Translations under genes and position numbers: made by a program
Shown here: piece after piece, positions 1-8,472 of the stretch
Layout of the letters: every line of letters starts with the position of its first letter
Numbering within the stretch: the stretch's first letter is position 1
Assembly: GCA_016872875.1 (NCBI GenBank)
Contig: VGYW01000018.1
Span: 1 to 38,169 of the forward strand
Length of the DNA: 38,169 nucleotides
DNA from: Planctomycetota bacterium
GTDB lineage: Bacteria; Planctomycetota; PUPC01; DSUN01
Direction: 5' to 3'
Notes under the pieces: generated by a model
What the model was told of the DNA's origin: nothing
The model's input: only the letters and a program-made list of their open reading frames with translations
Database searches by the model: none

Positions 1-190
1 TACTGGCAGGAGTCTAACCAGCGGGCCGATCGTGGCCACTGCAAGCGGCGGCGTCGTGAACTCAGACTACGAGGCATCAAACTGTCCCAACTCAGGAAGT
101 GCTTCAATGTTTTCTAGCGTTGTAGTGCTAGGGATCGGAGATGCGACACCGGCATCATCGAGTGCGGTGTCCCCGGAAGTCTATGCGGCC

Positions 191-214
191 AAACCATTAA
201 ACCATTAAACCATT
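191..214. repeat. Three tandem copies of an 8-bp unit
   Basis: The unit aaaccatt occurs three times in a row (191, 199, 207) and its last copy overlaps the stop codon of the minus-strand zinc-ribbon gene. The remaining sequence at 1-190 shows no gene or motif I can support. Confidence 0.6.
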
Positions 215-785
215 ATCCCGGGACAAGCCCTTGAGCGATTGCCCCCAAAACTATGAATGCCTTCCTCACATCCTGTTCTGTCATGTTCTCCGAGAATGCG
301 ATCTTGAAGGGCACACAACCTGCCTTCTCAAGGTTGATGTATCTGGCGTCAAAAGTCACCACCAATGCCGCTAGCCCCCGCCTGCCGAGCTCCTGCGCCA
401 TACCTCCGGGGTCAGCTTCAGAAAGACGGCAATCCTCTTCATCAATCTCGGCCAGGATTTCCGCCCGCATGTCCTCGCTAGCCTTACTCTCGCGATCCTG
501 AAGCTCATTCAGTTTCCTCAAGCGCTCTTCGTCCCGCTTGTCGACCGCAGAGCCGATCAGGGCGCTCAGCTCTCTTCTGGAGACGTTAGGCGGGACATCG
601 ATCCCGAGGGAACGCGCGTATTCTATCTGCGGGATGGTCGGGAGAGCTTCTTTCTTCTTGACAGGAGCGGCCGTCTTGTCCGAGATCTGGAGCACTACGC
701 CACACTTGGGGCACTTCCCGCTCTTTCCCACGAGCGAATCAGGAGCCACGAGGACGGCCTGACAGGCATTGCACTTGATGTCCAT
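213..785 (-). CDS. Zinc-ribbon protein with C-terminal unknown domain
   Basis: A 190-residue soluble protein. The N-terminus has two CxxC pairs (C5/C8 and C24/C27) with the Lys-Cys-Pro-x-Cys-Gly knuckle typical of the short zinc ribbons abundant in planctomycete proteins. Residues around 55-85 (IPQIEYARSLGIDVPP) resemble a small helical module found in phage and planctomycete proteins, which I know only from general familiarity. A charged, probably coiled segment follows, then a C-terminal part with no recognised function. The ATG at 785 was preferred over one ten codons upstream because AGGA lies five bases ahead of it. The gene stands alone on the minus strand. Zinc binding is well supported; the biological role is unknown. 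Confidence 0.75.
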   Translation of the reverse strand: MDIKCNACQAVLVAPDSLVGKSGKCPKCGVVLQISDKTAAPVKKKEALPTIPQIEYARSLGIDVPPNVSRRELSALIGSAVDKRDEERLRKLNELQDRESKASEDMRAEILAEIDEEDCRLSEADPGGMAQELGRRGLAALVVTFDARYINLEKAGCVPFKIAFSENMTEQDVRKAFIVLGAIAQGLVPG

Positions 786-833
786 CGAGATCCTGCGAGT
801 TCTTGGCCGTGCCAACGACGGGCTGCTGTAAAC

Positions 834-861
834 ATGGTAGCTTGGCCATTGTGGAAAGCAA
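834..861 (-). promoter_or_regulatory. Possible sigma-70 promoter for the zinc-ribbon gene
   Basis: On the minus strand TTGCTT (861-856) and TACCAT (839-834) are 16 bp apart, about 50 bp before the start codon. The match is moderate. Confidence 0.35.
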
Positions 862-881
862 GTCCATTCTGCAATTGCCTT

Positions 882-904
882 GTTGCGAAGCAGCGCTTCG
901 CAAC
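882..904. repeat. Hairpin downstream of the Asp-box gene
   Basis: Arms gttgcgaagc (882-891) and gcttcgcaac (895-904) pair perfectly around a 3-nt loop. It lies just past the stop of the minus-strand gene, in terminator position, but there is no T-tract, so it may be a dispersed palindrome instead. Confidence 0.5.
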
Positions 905-913
905 GAGGACGGG

Positions 914-3076
914 TTACGGCAGCCCGCAGTATAGGTCCTCACACCTCCCCATTGTACCATCATTGTTGTGGCAGTAGACGCGGCCGGGGCGGCCGCCGTA
1001 GGTGAAGCTCGTGCAGGTGTAGGAGGGGATGCCGGCGTTGAAGGGCGACCAGGTGCGGCCGCCGTCGGTGGAGCGGATGACGCCCTTTCCGCCGGCGAGG
1101 GTGGACATGAGCATGACCTGGGGCCTGATGGGGTCAATGTAGATGCCGCCGCCGTCGTGCTGGCCAAGCTCGGCCCAGGTCTTGCCCGCGTCGGTGCTCT
1201 TCCAGAGGGTGCCGGGGCGGCGGCCTTTGTGCTCCCAGTAGTTCTCGGTCTGGCCCGTGGTGATGAAAAGGGTGGCATCCTCTTTGGGATGGTGGGCGAG
1301 GCCGTCTATGCCCCAGCCCTCTTTGCGGGCGAGCTCCCAGGTGCGGCCGCGGTCGTGGCTGGCGTGGAGGCCGTGCTTCTTGAGGCACTGAAGGTAGACG
1401 TGTTGGCCCGAAGGCGATACGGCCAGTTGGACGCCGTTCGTGGCCTTGAGGTTCTGCTCCCAGGTCTTGCCGCCGTCGCGGGAGGTGAAGACGCCGAGGG
1501 CGAAGTCGGAGAGGTGCATGGTGTCGGGGGCCGAGGGGTCGAAGACCAGGTGGTTCCGCCCGTCGCCGCTGCCGCCGAACTCCTTGTCAATGTCGAGGAA
1601 GAGCGCCCAGGTCTCGCCGCCATCGGTCGAGCGGAACATTCGGGGCTTGACCTTCTCGTCCTTGAGCAGGTGTCGGACGCAGAACCAGGTCTTGGGGTTC
1701 TTCAGGTGCTGGCGGACGAATGGGGCGTTGTTGTTCTCCCACTCGTCCCCCCAGTGGGCGGGGTCGGTGTTCGCGGCACGCCAGGTCTTGCCGTCGTCGC
1801 GGGTGGAGAAGACGCCCTGGTCGTAGGCCCCGACGAAGACGACGGCGGGGTCCTGGCTCGACACGGCGGGGCCGTGGGCGTAGCAGAGGATGTTGATGCC
1901 CGTGGCGCAGCCTGACCAGGAGCCGCCGGCGTCGAGGCTTCGGGCCATGAGCGAGCTGTCGCACTTGAGCCACGTCTTGCCGTCGCAGGAGACGGCCAGG
2001 CCGCTGCACTTCCCCTCGGGCGAACTGTAGCGGTTCATCCCCGGGTAGGTGCCCAGGCTCCATTTCGCCTCAATCGAGAACGGTTCCCAGGTTTTCCCCC
2101 AGTCGTGGCTGAACTTTTGCTCGCGTTGCGCCCAGACCATCACCGTGCCGTCGGGCGAGACGGCGAGGCCGCCGGGGAAGCGCCGCCCAGGCTCCCAGGA
2201 GTGTCGGACGGCTGCGACCTTCTCGAAGCTCTTCCCCCCGTCGTCCGTGCGGTGAACGCCGCCTGCCGCGTCAAGAGCGAAGACGGTCGCGGGCCGCGTC
2301 TTCCGGTCGCTCGCGCATTGGAGATTGAGGACCACGCTCCCCTTGAGCTGAAGCTCCCAGGACTTGCCCCCGTCGTGTGAGACGGCCAGCCCCTCCGGCG
2401 TGCGGCCGCTCACGTAGAGCGCCCCATCAAGCCCCGCGAAGGGGAAGGGCGGCGTAAGGGGGTGTGCGCTTTTGACTGGCGGGCGGGCAAGCTCCTGCCA
2501 CGTCTTCCCGTGGTCCCGCGAGGCCCGGAGCACCAGCGCGTGGTCGAGGGCGTAGACCGTCCCGTCCGGCCCGACGCTCAGGGTGATCCCCCAGCTCAGC
2601 GGCTTCGCATCGCCGAAGGCGGGGGGCTGCCCGTAGGCAGCATCCCAGGTCTCGCCCCCATCGTGGCTAGCCCAGACCATGTTGCACGTGCCCCAGTAGA
2701 GGTGCTTCGGCTCCTTCGGGTCAATCGCCAGCGTGCGGTTGAACGAGAATATCTGCTTTCGGGCCATGAGCCTCTGCTGCACAACTGTCGCCCGCTGCCG
2801 CCACGTCAACCCCCCGTCGAGGGACTGGAATGGCCCCGTCAGATCGGTGATGCACCAGGCTTCCTGGGGATTCGTCGGGTGCGAGAGCACGTCCTCGATC
2901 CACCCTCCCCCTCCCGGCCCGAAGCCTTCCCACAGAGCCGCGCCATTCGCCGCCGCGGCCAGCGCTGCGACCATGAGGGTCGGAAGGAGGGTCCGTAGTG
3001 CGGGCTTCAGCCCGTGTCTTGACGGCCTGAAGGCCGCACTACAGACTTGTTGGGCAGCAGGCTTTTCATCGGTCAT
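914..3076 (-). CDS. Secreted multi-Asp-box (BNR) beta-propeller protein
   Basis: A 720-residue predicted extracytoplasmic protein with at least twelve Asp-boxes of the form S/T-x-D-x-G-x-T/S-W/F, for example SHDGGETWD, SRDHGKTWQ, STDGGRTWS. Asp-boxes mark the blade turns of sialidase-like and Vps10-like propellers. They do not by themselves imply sialidase activity, and no arginine triad could be assigned, so the substrate is unknown. Residues about 28-50 form a signal peptide (LLPTLMVAALAAAANGAA). The ATG at 3076 overlaps the stop of the upstream propeller gene as ATGA, so the two are translationally coupled. The stretch before the signal peptide is encoded by a palindromic repeat (2995-3042), so the N-terminus was either extended by that insertion or really starts further in. 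Confidence 0.85.
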   Translation of the reverse strand: MTDEKPAAQQVCSAAFRPSRHGLKPALRTLLPTLMVAALAAAANGAALWEGFGPGGGGWIEDVLSHPTNPQEAWCITDLTGPFQSLDGGLTWRQRATVVQQRLMARKQIFSFNRTLAIDPKEPKHLYWGTCNMVWASHDGGETWDAAYGQPPAFGDAKPLSWGITLSVGPDGTVYALDHALVLRASRDHGKTWQELARPPVKSAHPLTPPFPFAGLDGALYVSGRTPEGLAVSHDGGKSWELQLKGSVVLNLQCASDRKTRPATVFALDAAGGVHRTDDGGKSFEKVAAVRHSWEPGRRFPGGLAVSPDGTVMVWAQREQKFSHDWGKTWEPFSIEAKWSLGTYPGMNRYSSPEGKCSGLAVSCDGKTWLKCDSSLMARSLDAGGSWSGCATGINILCYAHGPAVSSQDPAVVFVGAYDQGVFSTRDDGKTWRAANTDPAHWGDEWENNNAPFVRQHLKNPKTWFCVRHLLKDEKVKPRMFRSTDGGETWALFLDIDKEFGGSGDGRNHLVFDPSAPDTMHLSDFALGVFTSRDGGKTWEQNLKATNGVQLAVSPSGQHVYLQCLKKHGLHASHDRGRTWELARKEGWGIDGLAHHPKEDATLFITTGQTENYWEHKGRRPGTLWKSTDAGKTWAELGQHDGGGIYIDPIRPQVMLMSTLAGGKGVIRSTDGGRTWSPFNAGIPSYTCTSFTYGGRPGRVYCHNNDGTMGRCEDLYCGLP
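2995..3042. repeat. Palindromic repeat inside the Asp-box gene
   Basis: Outer arms gtagtgcgg (2995-3003) and ccgcactac (3034-3042) enclose two small hairpins, cgggcttcagcccg (3001-3014) and cggcctgaaggccg (3023-3036). The layout is that of an extragenic palindrome, yet it lies in frame within the first 30 codons. Confidence 0.75.
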
Positions 3077-4389
3077 CTGCCCCGCTCCTTCACATCGTAG
3101 CACGAGAGCTTGTCGTGGTGGCGGAGGTAGAGGCGGCCGTCGAGGACGACGGGGTGAGCCCAGACGTCGCTGCGGCGGGCGTCGCCGCCGGGGAAGGGGA
3201 AGCGGCTAATGATGCGGAAATCGGCGGGGTCGGGCTTGATGAGGGCCATCGTGCCCGACTGGGCGAGGTAGTAGAGGCGGCCATCGGCCCAGACCATCGA
3301 GCCCATCGTGAGCTCGTTCGTGCGGTGGAGCGTCTTGCCGGTCAGGGCGTCGAGGCACCCCACCCCGTTGAACTGGCGATACCAGGAGCCGTAGATCACG
3401 TCGCCCACGGCCACGGCGCTGCCGTGGCAGGTGTCCATATCGCAGGCCCAGAGCTCTTCGGTGCGCACCTTCTCGCCCTCAACGACGATGCGGAAGAGCC
3501 TGGCGTGGGTGTCGGAGGCGGCCAGGAACACGCAGTCCTTGTAGAGCGTCGGGGTGTTGGCCAGCACCTCCCAGCGGGTGGGCATGGGCACGGTCCAAAG
3601 AAGCTTGCCCGTGTCGGCGTCCACGCTGAAGGCGTGGCGGCCGGAGCAGCTCACGAGGTGGCGGCGGCCGCCGAGCTCGAAGAGGATGGGTGAGGAGTAG
3701 CCGGGGGCGTCGGCCTCCTTGACGGGCTGAGGCAGGTCGCCGCCGCCGAACTTCACGGTGCGCTCGAAGAGCAGTGGCTCGCTGGCCCAGGCCGTCTCGC
3801 CCGTCTTCTTGTCGAGCGCGGCCATGAGCGCCTTCTTGCCGCCGGGCGTCACAATAACGCGGGACCCGTCAATGAGCGGATGGTGCGCGATGGCCCACAT
3901 GATGTTCCGCCCCTCGAAGCGCTGGATGAGGTCAACCGCCCAAAGCTCCTTGCCGTCGGCGGGGTCGAGGCAGGCGATGCGGTTGTGGGCGTTGATGTGG
4001 TAGAGGCGGCCATCGTCGTAGGTGCAGGAGCCGCGCGCGCCGGGGTAGGAGCCTTTCCACGAGCGGCCATTCTTCGAGCGCCACCTCTCCTTGCCTTCGA
4101 GGTCGAAGGCGAAGATGATCAGCTCCTCGCCCACGTCGCCCGTGATGTAGATTGTGCCCCTGACGATGATGGGGGACGACCAGCCGCGTCCGAGGCCGCT
4201 GACGGACCATAGCATCTTCGGCCCGCCCTCGGGCCACTCCTGGAGCAGCCCCTTCTCGTCCGAGATGCCGTCCCGCCGCGCCCCGCGCCACTGCGGCCAG
4301 CCCGGTTCCTTCGAGGCGGCGAGGCGGCCGACCTCGCCCGCAATGCCTGCCGTGACTGCCAGGAGGATAAGCGCAAGAGCTCTGCCCAC
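3073..4389 (-). CDS. Secreted PQQ-binding-like beta-propeller protein
   Basis: A 438-residue protein of the PQQ-like repeat family: after a signal peptide (residues 1-18) comes the typical entry PGWPQWRGARRDGIS, then repeated W/Y-x-G-turn blades such as GTIYITGDVGEE and GRLYYLAQSGTM. Planctomycetes have many such proteins. Most are not proven quinoproteins and may be structural or ligand-binding propellers, and I see no dehydrogenase catalytic motif. I chose the GTG at 4389 because AGGAG lies five bases upstream; a GTG two codons earlier has no usable spacing. It is first in a two-gene operon with the Asp-box gene. A TTGACA promoter lies upstream. Confidence 0.85.
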   Translation of the reverse strand: MGRALALILLAVTAGIAGEVGRLAASKEPGWPQWRGARRDGISDEKGLLQEWPEGGPKMLWSVSGLGRGWSSPIIVRGTIYITGDVGEELIIFAFDLEGKERWRSKNGRSWKGSYPGARGSCTYDDGRLYHINAHNRIACLDPADGKELWAVDLIQRFEGRNIMWAIAHHPLIDGSRVIVTPGGKKALMAALDKKTGETAWASEPLLFERTVKFGGGDLPQPVKEADAPGYSSPILFELGGRRHLVSCSGRHAFSVDADTGKLLWTVPMPTRWEVLANTPTLYKDCVFLAASDTHARLFRIVVEGEKVRTEELWACDMDTCHGSAVAVGDVIYGSWYRQFNGVGCLDALTGKTLHRTNELTMGSMVWADGRLYYLAQSGTMALIKPDPADFRIISRFPFPGGDARRSDVWAHPVVLDGRLYLRHHDKLSCYDVKERGR

Positions 4390-4419
4390 ACTCACTCCTT
4401 TCGTTCCAATGGGAAGATC

Positions 4420-4448
4420 ATCTTCGCAGCATGGGCGGGGGTTGTCAA
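4420..4448 (-). promoter_or_regulatory. Predicted sigma-70 promoter for the propeller operon
   Basis: On the minus strand a perfect TTGACA (4448-4443) is followed after 17 bp by the weak GAAGAT (4425-4420). It lies back to back with the promoter of the methyltransferase gene. Confidence 0.45.
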
Positions 4449-4454
4449 CTGCGT

Positions 4455-4483
4455 TTGATTGGGGGCAATGCCTGACTTAGAAT
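4455..4483 (+). promoter_or_regulatory. Predicted sigma-70 promoter for the methyltransferase gene
   Basis: TTGATT (4455-4460), a 17-bp spacer and TAGAAT (4478-4483). Transcription would begin near 4490, placing the hairpin at 4498-4572 in the 5' leader. Confidence 0.5.
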
Positions 4484-4497
4484 AGCCGCTCGCATTT

Positions 4498-4572
4498 GTC
4501 GCTGTGGTCCTTGTGGTCGCTGTGGTCCTTTCGGCGAGAAGGGACCACAGGGACCACAAGGACCACAGGGAC
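4498..4572. repeat. Long hairpin of 9-bp GACCACAGG-type repeats
   Basis: The left arm (4498-4530) is made of ctgtggtcc-like units. The right arm (4539-4572) is its near-perfect reverse complement, with a loop of about eight bases. The stem of about 33 bp is interrupted only by C-for-G changes at unit boundaries. Same family as the hairpins at 21982 and 23156. Confidence 0.9.
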
Positions 4573-4593
4573 GGCACATTGAGGACAGAGCCC

Positions 4594-5337
4594 ATGGCAC
4601 GAGAGTTTCAGTGCGATGACTGGCAGAGCTACAAGATGGACTACCGGCAGCCGCACAGGGCGGTGGAGCCGCTGGAGAGGGAGATTGCGGTTGTGGATGC
4701 GGCGCTGGCCGAGCTGCACGAGGCGGGCGTGCTGCCCCACACGAGCTACGACCAGGCGAAGATGCTGGCCCACCGCAAGGCGGTGGCTGAGCTTTTCGAG
4801 ATTCCCTGGACGGCGATCACGCCGCGCGTGCAACGGTTGCTCTACGCGATCAACGCCATCGCGCAGCCGCAGAACATGATCGCGGCGGGGGTGTTCTGCG
4901 GCAACACGTTCATCTCGAACGCCGGGGCCGCAGTCGGGCCGGGGGCGTGCTACACGGCCAAGAACCTCATCGGGGTGGAAATCAAGCCGAACGAGGCCGA
5001 CCGCGCGGAGCGAAACGTGCGGCGGATTGACCCCACAGGCGTCGCCCGCGTGGTCGCGGCCGATGCCATCGAGGTGTGCCGCAACTTCCCCAAGCCAATC
5101 CATCTCCTCTATCTCGATGCCGACGGCGGGCCTGAGCTGGGCAAGGGCATCTACCTGACCATCCTCCAGGCCGCGCTCGACAAGATGCCGCCGGGGGCAA
5201 TCGTCCTCGCACACAACAGCGTGAACGGCGCTGGGCAGCTTCAGCACTACTTCGCCTTCGTCCGAGACAAGGCGAGCTTTCAAGAGAGCGTGAATGTGGT
5301 TCTGGATGGGGAAGGGCTTGAGGTGTCGGTGAGATGA
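4594..5337 (+). CDS. Class I SAM-dependent methyltransferase-like protein
   Basis: A 247-residue cytosolic protein. The helical N-terminal third (residues 1-85) is followed by a Rossmann-type core: AAGVFCGNTFISNAG at about 97-111 occupies the place of SAM motif I but lacks the usual ExGxGxG, GVEIKP (127-132) suits the acidic end of strand 2, and LLYLDADGG plus GAIVLAHN suit motifs II and III. The overall look is of the catechol/caffeoyl-CoA O-methyltransferase-like superfamily (Methyltransf_24 type). Substrate and activity are unknown, and the altered glycine loop lowers certainty. The ATG at 4594 has GAGGA eight bases upstream; a longer reading frame into the repeat hairpin would encode only low-complexity Asp-His-Arg/Lys repeats. 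Confidence 0.65.
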   Translation: MAREFQCDDWQSYKMDYRQPHRAVEPLEREIAVVDAALAELHEAGVLPHTSYDQAKMLAHRKAVAELFEIPWTAITPRVQRLLYAINAIAQPQNMIAAGVFCGNTFISNAGAAVGPGACYTAKNLIGVEIKPNEADRAERNVRRIDPTGVARVVAADAIEVCRNFPKPIHLLYLDADGGPELGKGIYLTILQAALDKMPPGAIVLAHNSVNGAGQLQHYFAFVRDKASFQESVNVVLDGEGLEVSVR

Positions 5338-5343
5338 CAGGGT

Positions 5344-5431
5344 TGCGTGCCGCGTCCCACGTGCCGCGTGCCAAGAGAAGGGCACCGGCTGGCTGCTTCC
5401 TGGCACGCGGGACGCAGCACGCGGGACGCAT
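5344..5431. repeat. Hairpin of GCGTGCC/GGCACGC units
   Basis: The left arm (5344-5372) has units such as gcgtgccgcg. The right arm (5400-5431) has the complement ggcacgcgggacgca. It fills the gap between the methyltransferase and mannosidase genes. Related sequence lies at 25590, 25804 and 33188. Confidence 0.8.
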
Positions 5432-5468
5432 CGCTTGCACTGAACTGCTCTGAACAAGGGATCCTCTC

Positions 5469-8219
5469 ATGGCTAAGAAGAAGACCGCGGCAACATACTC
5501 GGCGCATTACATTTCGGGCACCCACTGGGACCGCGAGTGGTATCGCCCCTTCCAGGAATACCGCCTGCTGCTGGTGGAGATCATTGACGGGCTGCTCGAC
5601 CTGATGGAACGGAGCACGGACTTCAGGTATTTCCACCTCGACGGGCAGACGTGCGTGCTGCGCGACTACGTGGAGGTGCGGCCTGAGAACGAGGGGCGGC
5701 TCAAGAAGCTGATGCAGGACGGGCGAATCCTGGTCGGGCCGTGGTTCACGATGCCCGACCTCTTCGGCCCTGGCGACGAGGCGCTGATTCGCAACCTGTT
5801 GCTCGGCCGCCGCATCGCACGCGAGTGGGGCGTCGAGCCGATGCCCGTGGCCTACACCTGCGACATGTTCGGCCACCCGTCCCAGATGCCGCAGCTCTAC
5901 CAGGGCTTCGGCCTGCGTCACTGCGTGCTCGGCCGCGGGACGAACGAGCACACGACCCCCGCCTTCTTCACCTGGGAGGCGCCCGACGGCTCGCGCGTCT
6001 TCACGTTCAAGCTCCAGGACGCGATGGGCTACGGAGCCTTCGTGGGCTCACGGCAGGTGATCGAGCACGCGGCGCCCGACGCCGATCCCCAAGAAGTCGA
6101 GGCGAAAGCCATAGAGAGCTTCGCCCGCTACATCGGCCACGAGATCAGCCGCACGAACGGCTCGGTCCTCTGCTTGATTGATGCTCTCGATCACATGCCG
6201 CCCGCCACCGATGCGCCGCGTTACCTTCGCATGGTCCACAAGGCCTGCCCCGATGTCCTGGCCAAGCACTCCACCCTCCCCGCCTTCTTCGCCGAGGCGG
6301 AGAAGACGGCGCGCAACCTGCCGGTCCGACGCGGAGAGCTCCGCGAGCCGTCCAAGACCCGCAACGGCTACCTCTGGCTCATCCCCAACTGCGTGTCGAG
6401 CCGAGTTCGGATGAAGCAGGCGAACGACGCCTGCCAGACGCTCCTCGAGCACTGGGTGGAGCCGTTCCTCGCCATCGCCAACATCGAGGGGGCGGGCATC
6501 CCCGACCGCTTCCTGCGCATCGCCTGGGAACACGTCCTAACCAACCACGCCCACGACAGCATTTGCGGCTGCTCGATTGACCAGGTTCACCGCGACATGA
6601 TGCACCGCTACGACCAGGCGCGCACCCTGAGCGAACAACTCCGCAACAAGGCGTTCGGCGCGCTCACCCGTGGCCTCGCCGACCTTGCGAAAGAGCCGCC
6701 CGAGTTCACCGTCACCATCGCCAACCCCGTGCCCCAGCGCCGCCGTGAGGTCATCGTCTTCCCCGTTGACCTGCCACTCGACTGGCCGACAACGTTTCAC
6801 GAGGGCTTCGGCGGATGGCAGGGAATCAAGTCGTTCACCCTCCACGACGCCGCGGGCAACGAGGTGCCCTACCAGCGGCTCGCCGTTGACTCGAAGACCA
6901 TCGAGCGGACCCGCTTCGCCCTCCCCGCCACGTGCGGGCAGGGGGAGTTCAGCCGCTACACGGTCGCGGCGGAGGTCGAGCTGCCTGGCCTCGGCTCTAC
7001 CTCGCTCCTGGTCAAGCCGTGCCAGGCGCCGGTGCGCCGAATCGGTTCGCTCCGCACCGGCCCAGCCCGCGCCGAAAACGAGCACTTGGCTGTCGCGATT
7101 GCGCCGAACGGAACACTGACAATCACGGACAGAGGCACGGACGAGGTCTATAGCGACCTGTTGACGTTCGAGGACCGCAGCGAGATCGGCGACGGCTGGT
7201 TCCACACGCACAGCGAGACCGACGAGATCGCGCTCTCCACCGCCTGCCCCGCCCAGGTGATCGTGGTGGCCGACGGCCCGGAGATCGTGACGTTCCGCGT
7301 GGCCGTCACGATGAGCCTGCCCGCCCGCTTCGACCGGCTCACTGAGCGCAGAAGCGCCGAGCGGGTCCCTCTGGCCATCACCAGCCTCATCAGCCTCCGC
7401 CGCGGCGCAAGAACGGTTGAGGTCGAGACCATCGTCGAGAACAACGCCGAGGACCACCGCCTGAAGCTCCTCCTGCCAACCGATGCCGCGGAGGCGAAGA
7501 CCTATCTGGCCCACCATCCCTTCGACCTCGTGGAGCGTAGGATCGCCCTCGACCCCGAGACCGCTCGCTGGCAGGAGATGGAGCAGGTGGAGAAGCCGTT
7601 CCTCGGCCTCCAGGCGGTCGGCGCGGGCAAGCGGGGCCTAGCCTTCCTCTCGGCTGGCGGCCTGCACGAGGGGGGCGTGGCCGACGACGCCCGGCGCACC
7701 ATGCTCGTCACGCTCCTGCGCTCCTACCGCCGAACGGTCGGCACGCCGGGCGAGAGCGACGGGTTGGAGCTGGGCACGCTGCGCTATCGCTATGCGCTGA
7801 TGCCCTTCGCGGGCGAGCTGCCCCGCGCCGAGGCGCTGTGTCAGCTCGCGCGGCTCCAGGCCGGCCTCATCACGCGGCAGACGGGGCGCCAGTCCTCCGG
7901 CTATCCCTTGATGGCTGGCTCCGCCGCCTCGCAGTCGTTCGTCGAGCAGCGCGCGGGCGCCCTCGTCGTCTCCGCCGTCAAGCGGGCGGAAGATGGCTCG
8001 GCCCTCATCATCCGCCTCTGGAACCCCACGGGCGAGGCGTGCCGCGAGACCCTGACCCTGTGGCGTCCCATCCGTTCCGCCGCGCTCGTTGGCCTCAACG
8101 AGGACCCCATCGCGGGCGCCCCCCCGAAAGCTCGCGGCAACCAGGTCACCCTGAAGGCGAAGCCCCACGCAATCGTCACGCTGCGCGTGGAGCTTGACAA
8201 GACGGCCGCAACCTCGTAG
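5469..8219 (+). CDS. GH38 alpha-mannosidase
   Basis: A 916-residue enzyme, the usual length for bacterial family 38 glycoside hydrolases, which release alpha-linked mannose from oligosaccharides using a zinc ion. Visible signatures are the opening zinc motif THWDREW (H19, D21), the nucleophile motif YTCDMFGH with D132, which also ligates zinc, and a late zinc histidine in NHAHDSICGCS near residue 358-362. The middle helical domain and C-terminal beta domains follow. There is no signal peptide, so it acts in the cytoplasm on imported oligosaccharides. The ATG at 5469 follows AAGGGA at good spacing. It may share a transcript with the methyltransferase gene across the GCGTGCC hairpin. Exact linkage specificity cannot be read from sequence. 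Confidence 0.95.
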   Translation: MAKKKTAATYSAHYISGTHWDREWYRPFQEYRLLLVEIIDGLLDLMERSTDFRYFHLDGQTCVLRDYVEVRPENEGRLKKLMQDGRILVGPWFTMPDLFGPGDEALIRNLLLGRRIAREWGVEPMPVAYTCDMFGHPSQMPQLYQGFGLRHCVLGRGTNEHTTPAFFTWEAPDGSRVFTFKLQDAMGYGAFVGSRQVIEHAAPDADPQEVEAKAIESFARYIGHEISRTNGSVLCLIDALDHMPPATDAPRYLRMVHKACPDVLAKHSTLPAFFAEAEKTARNLPVRRGELREPSKTRNGYLWLIPNCVSSRVRMKQANDACQTLLEHWVEPFLAIANIEGAGIPDRFLRIAWEHVLTNHAHDSICGCSIDQVHRDMMHRYDQARTLSEQLRNKAFGALTRGLADLAKEPPEFTVTIANPVPQRRREVIVFPVDLPLDWPTTFHEGFGGWQGIKSFTLHDAAGNEVPYQRLAVDSKTIERTRFALPATCGQGEFSRYTVAAEVELPGLGSTSLLVKPCQAPVRRIGSLRTGPARAENEHLAVAIAPNGTLTITDRGTDEVYSDLLTFEDRSEIGDGWFHTHSETDEIALSTACPAQVIVVADGPEIVTFRVAVTMSLPARFDRLTERRSAERVPLAITSLISLRRGARTVEVETIVENNAEDHRLKLLLPTDAAEAKTYLAHHPFDLVERRIALDPETARWQEMEQVEKPFLGLQAVGAGKRGLAFLSAGGLHEGGVADDARRTMLVTLLRSYRRTVGTPGESDGLELGTLRYRYALMPFAGELPRAEALCQLARLQAGLITRQTGRQSSGYPLMAGSAASQSFVEQRAGALVVSAVKRAEDGSALIIRLWNPTGEACRETLTLWRPIRSAALVGLNEDPIAGAPPKARGNQVTLKAKPHAIVTLRVELDKTAATS

Positions 8220-8472
8220 CATTGTGCTGCAAAGACTTGGGGACCGGGGCTATCCTCATCGTGGGATTGGAGGAGGAAAGCTCCCGGGATTGGGGACAAG
8301 GCCACCGGCACCCAAGGGGTGACGACTAGCAGGATCTGACTGCACACATCGAGCATCCGTGTCAGGTACGCGAGGGTGCGTGCCATCGGGCCGGGGCGCG
8401 CAGCCGACCTCGCGGCGCCGACGGCGGCTTGTCGGAATGCGTCCGCACCAGGGTCGCACGGGAGGCTTAGAG
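8220..8472. other. Non-coding stretch before the two-component genes
   Basis: No convincing gene, repeat or promoter is visible here apart from the Shine-Dalgarno GGAGG at 8461-8465 that supports the GTG start at 8473. Confidence 0.5.

Noticed and set aside
914..3076. Asp-box protein as a true sialidase
   Set aside because: Asp-boxes are structural. No catalytic arginine triad, Tyr/Glu pair or FRIP motif could be identified.
5400..5416. tggcacgcgggacgcag as a sigma-54 promoter for the mannosidase
   Set aside because: The -24-like half is present, but the -12 half reads ACGCA in place of TTGCA and the sequence is simply part of the GCGTGCC repeat family.
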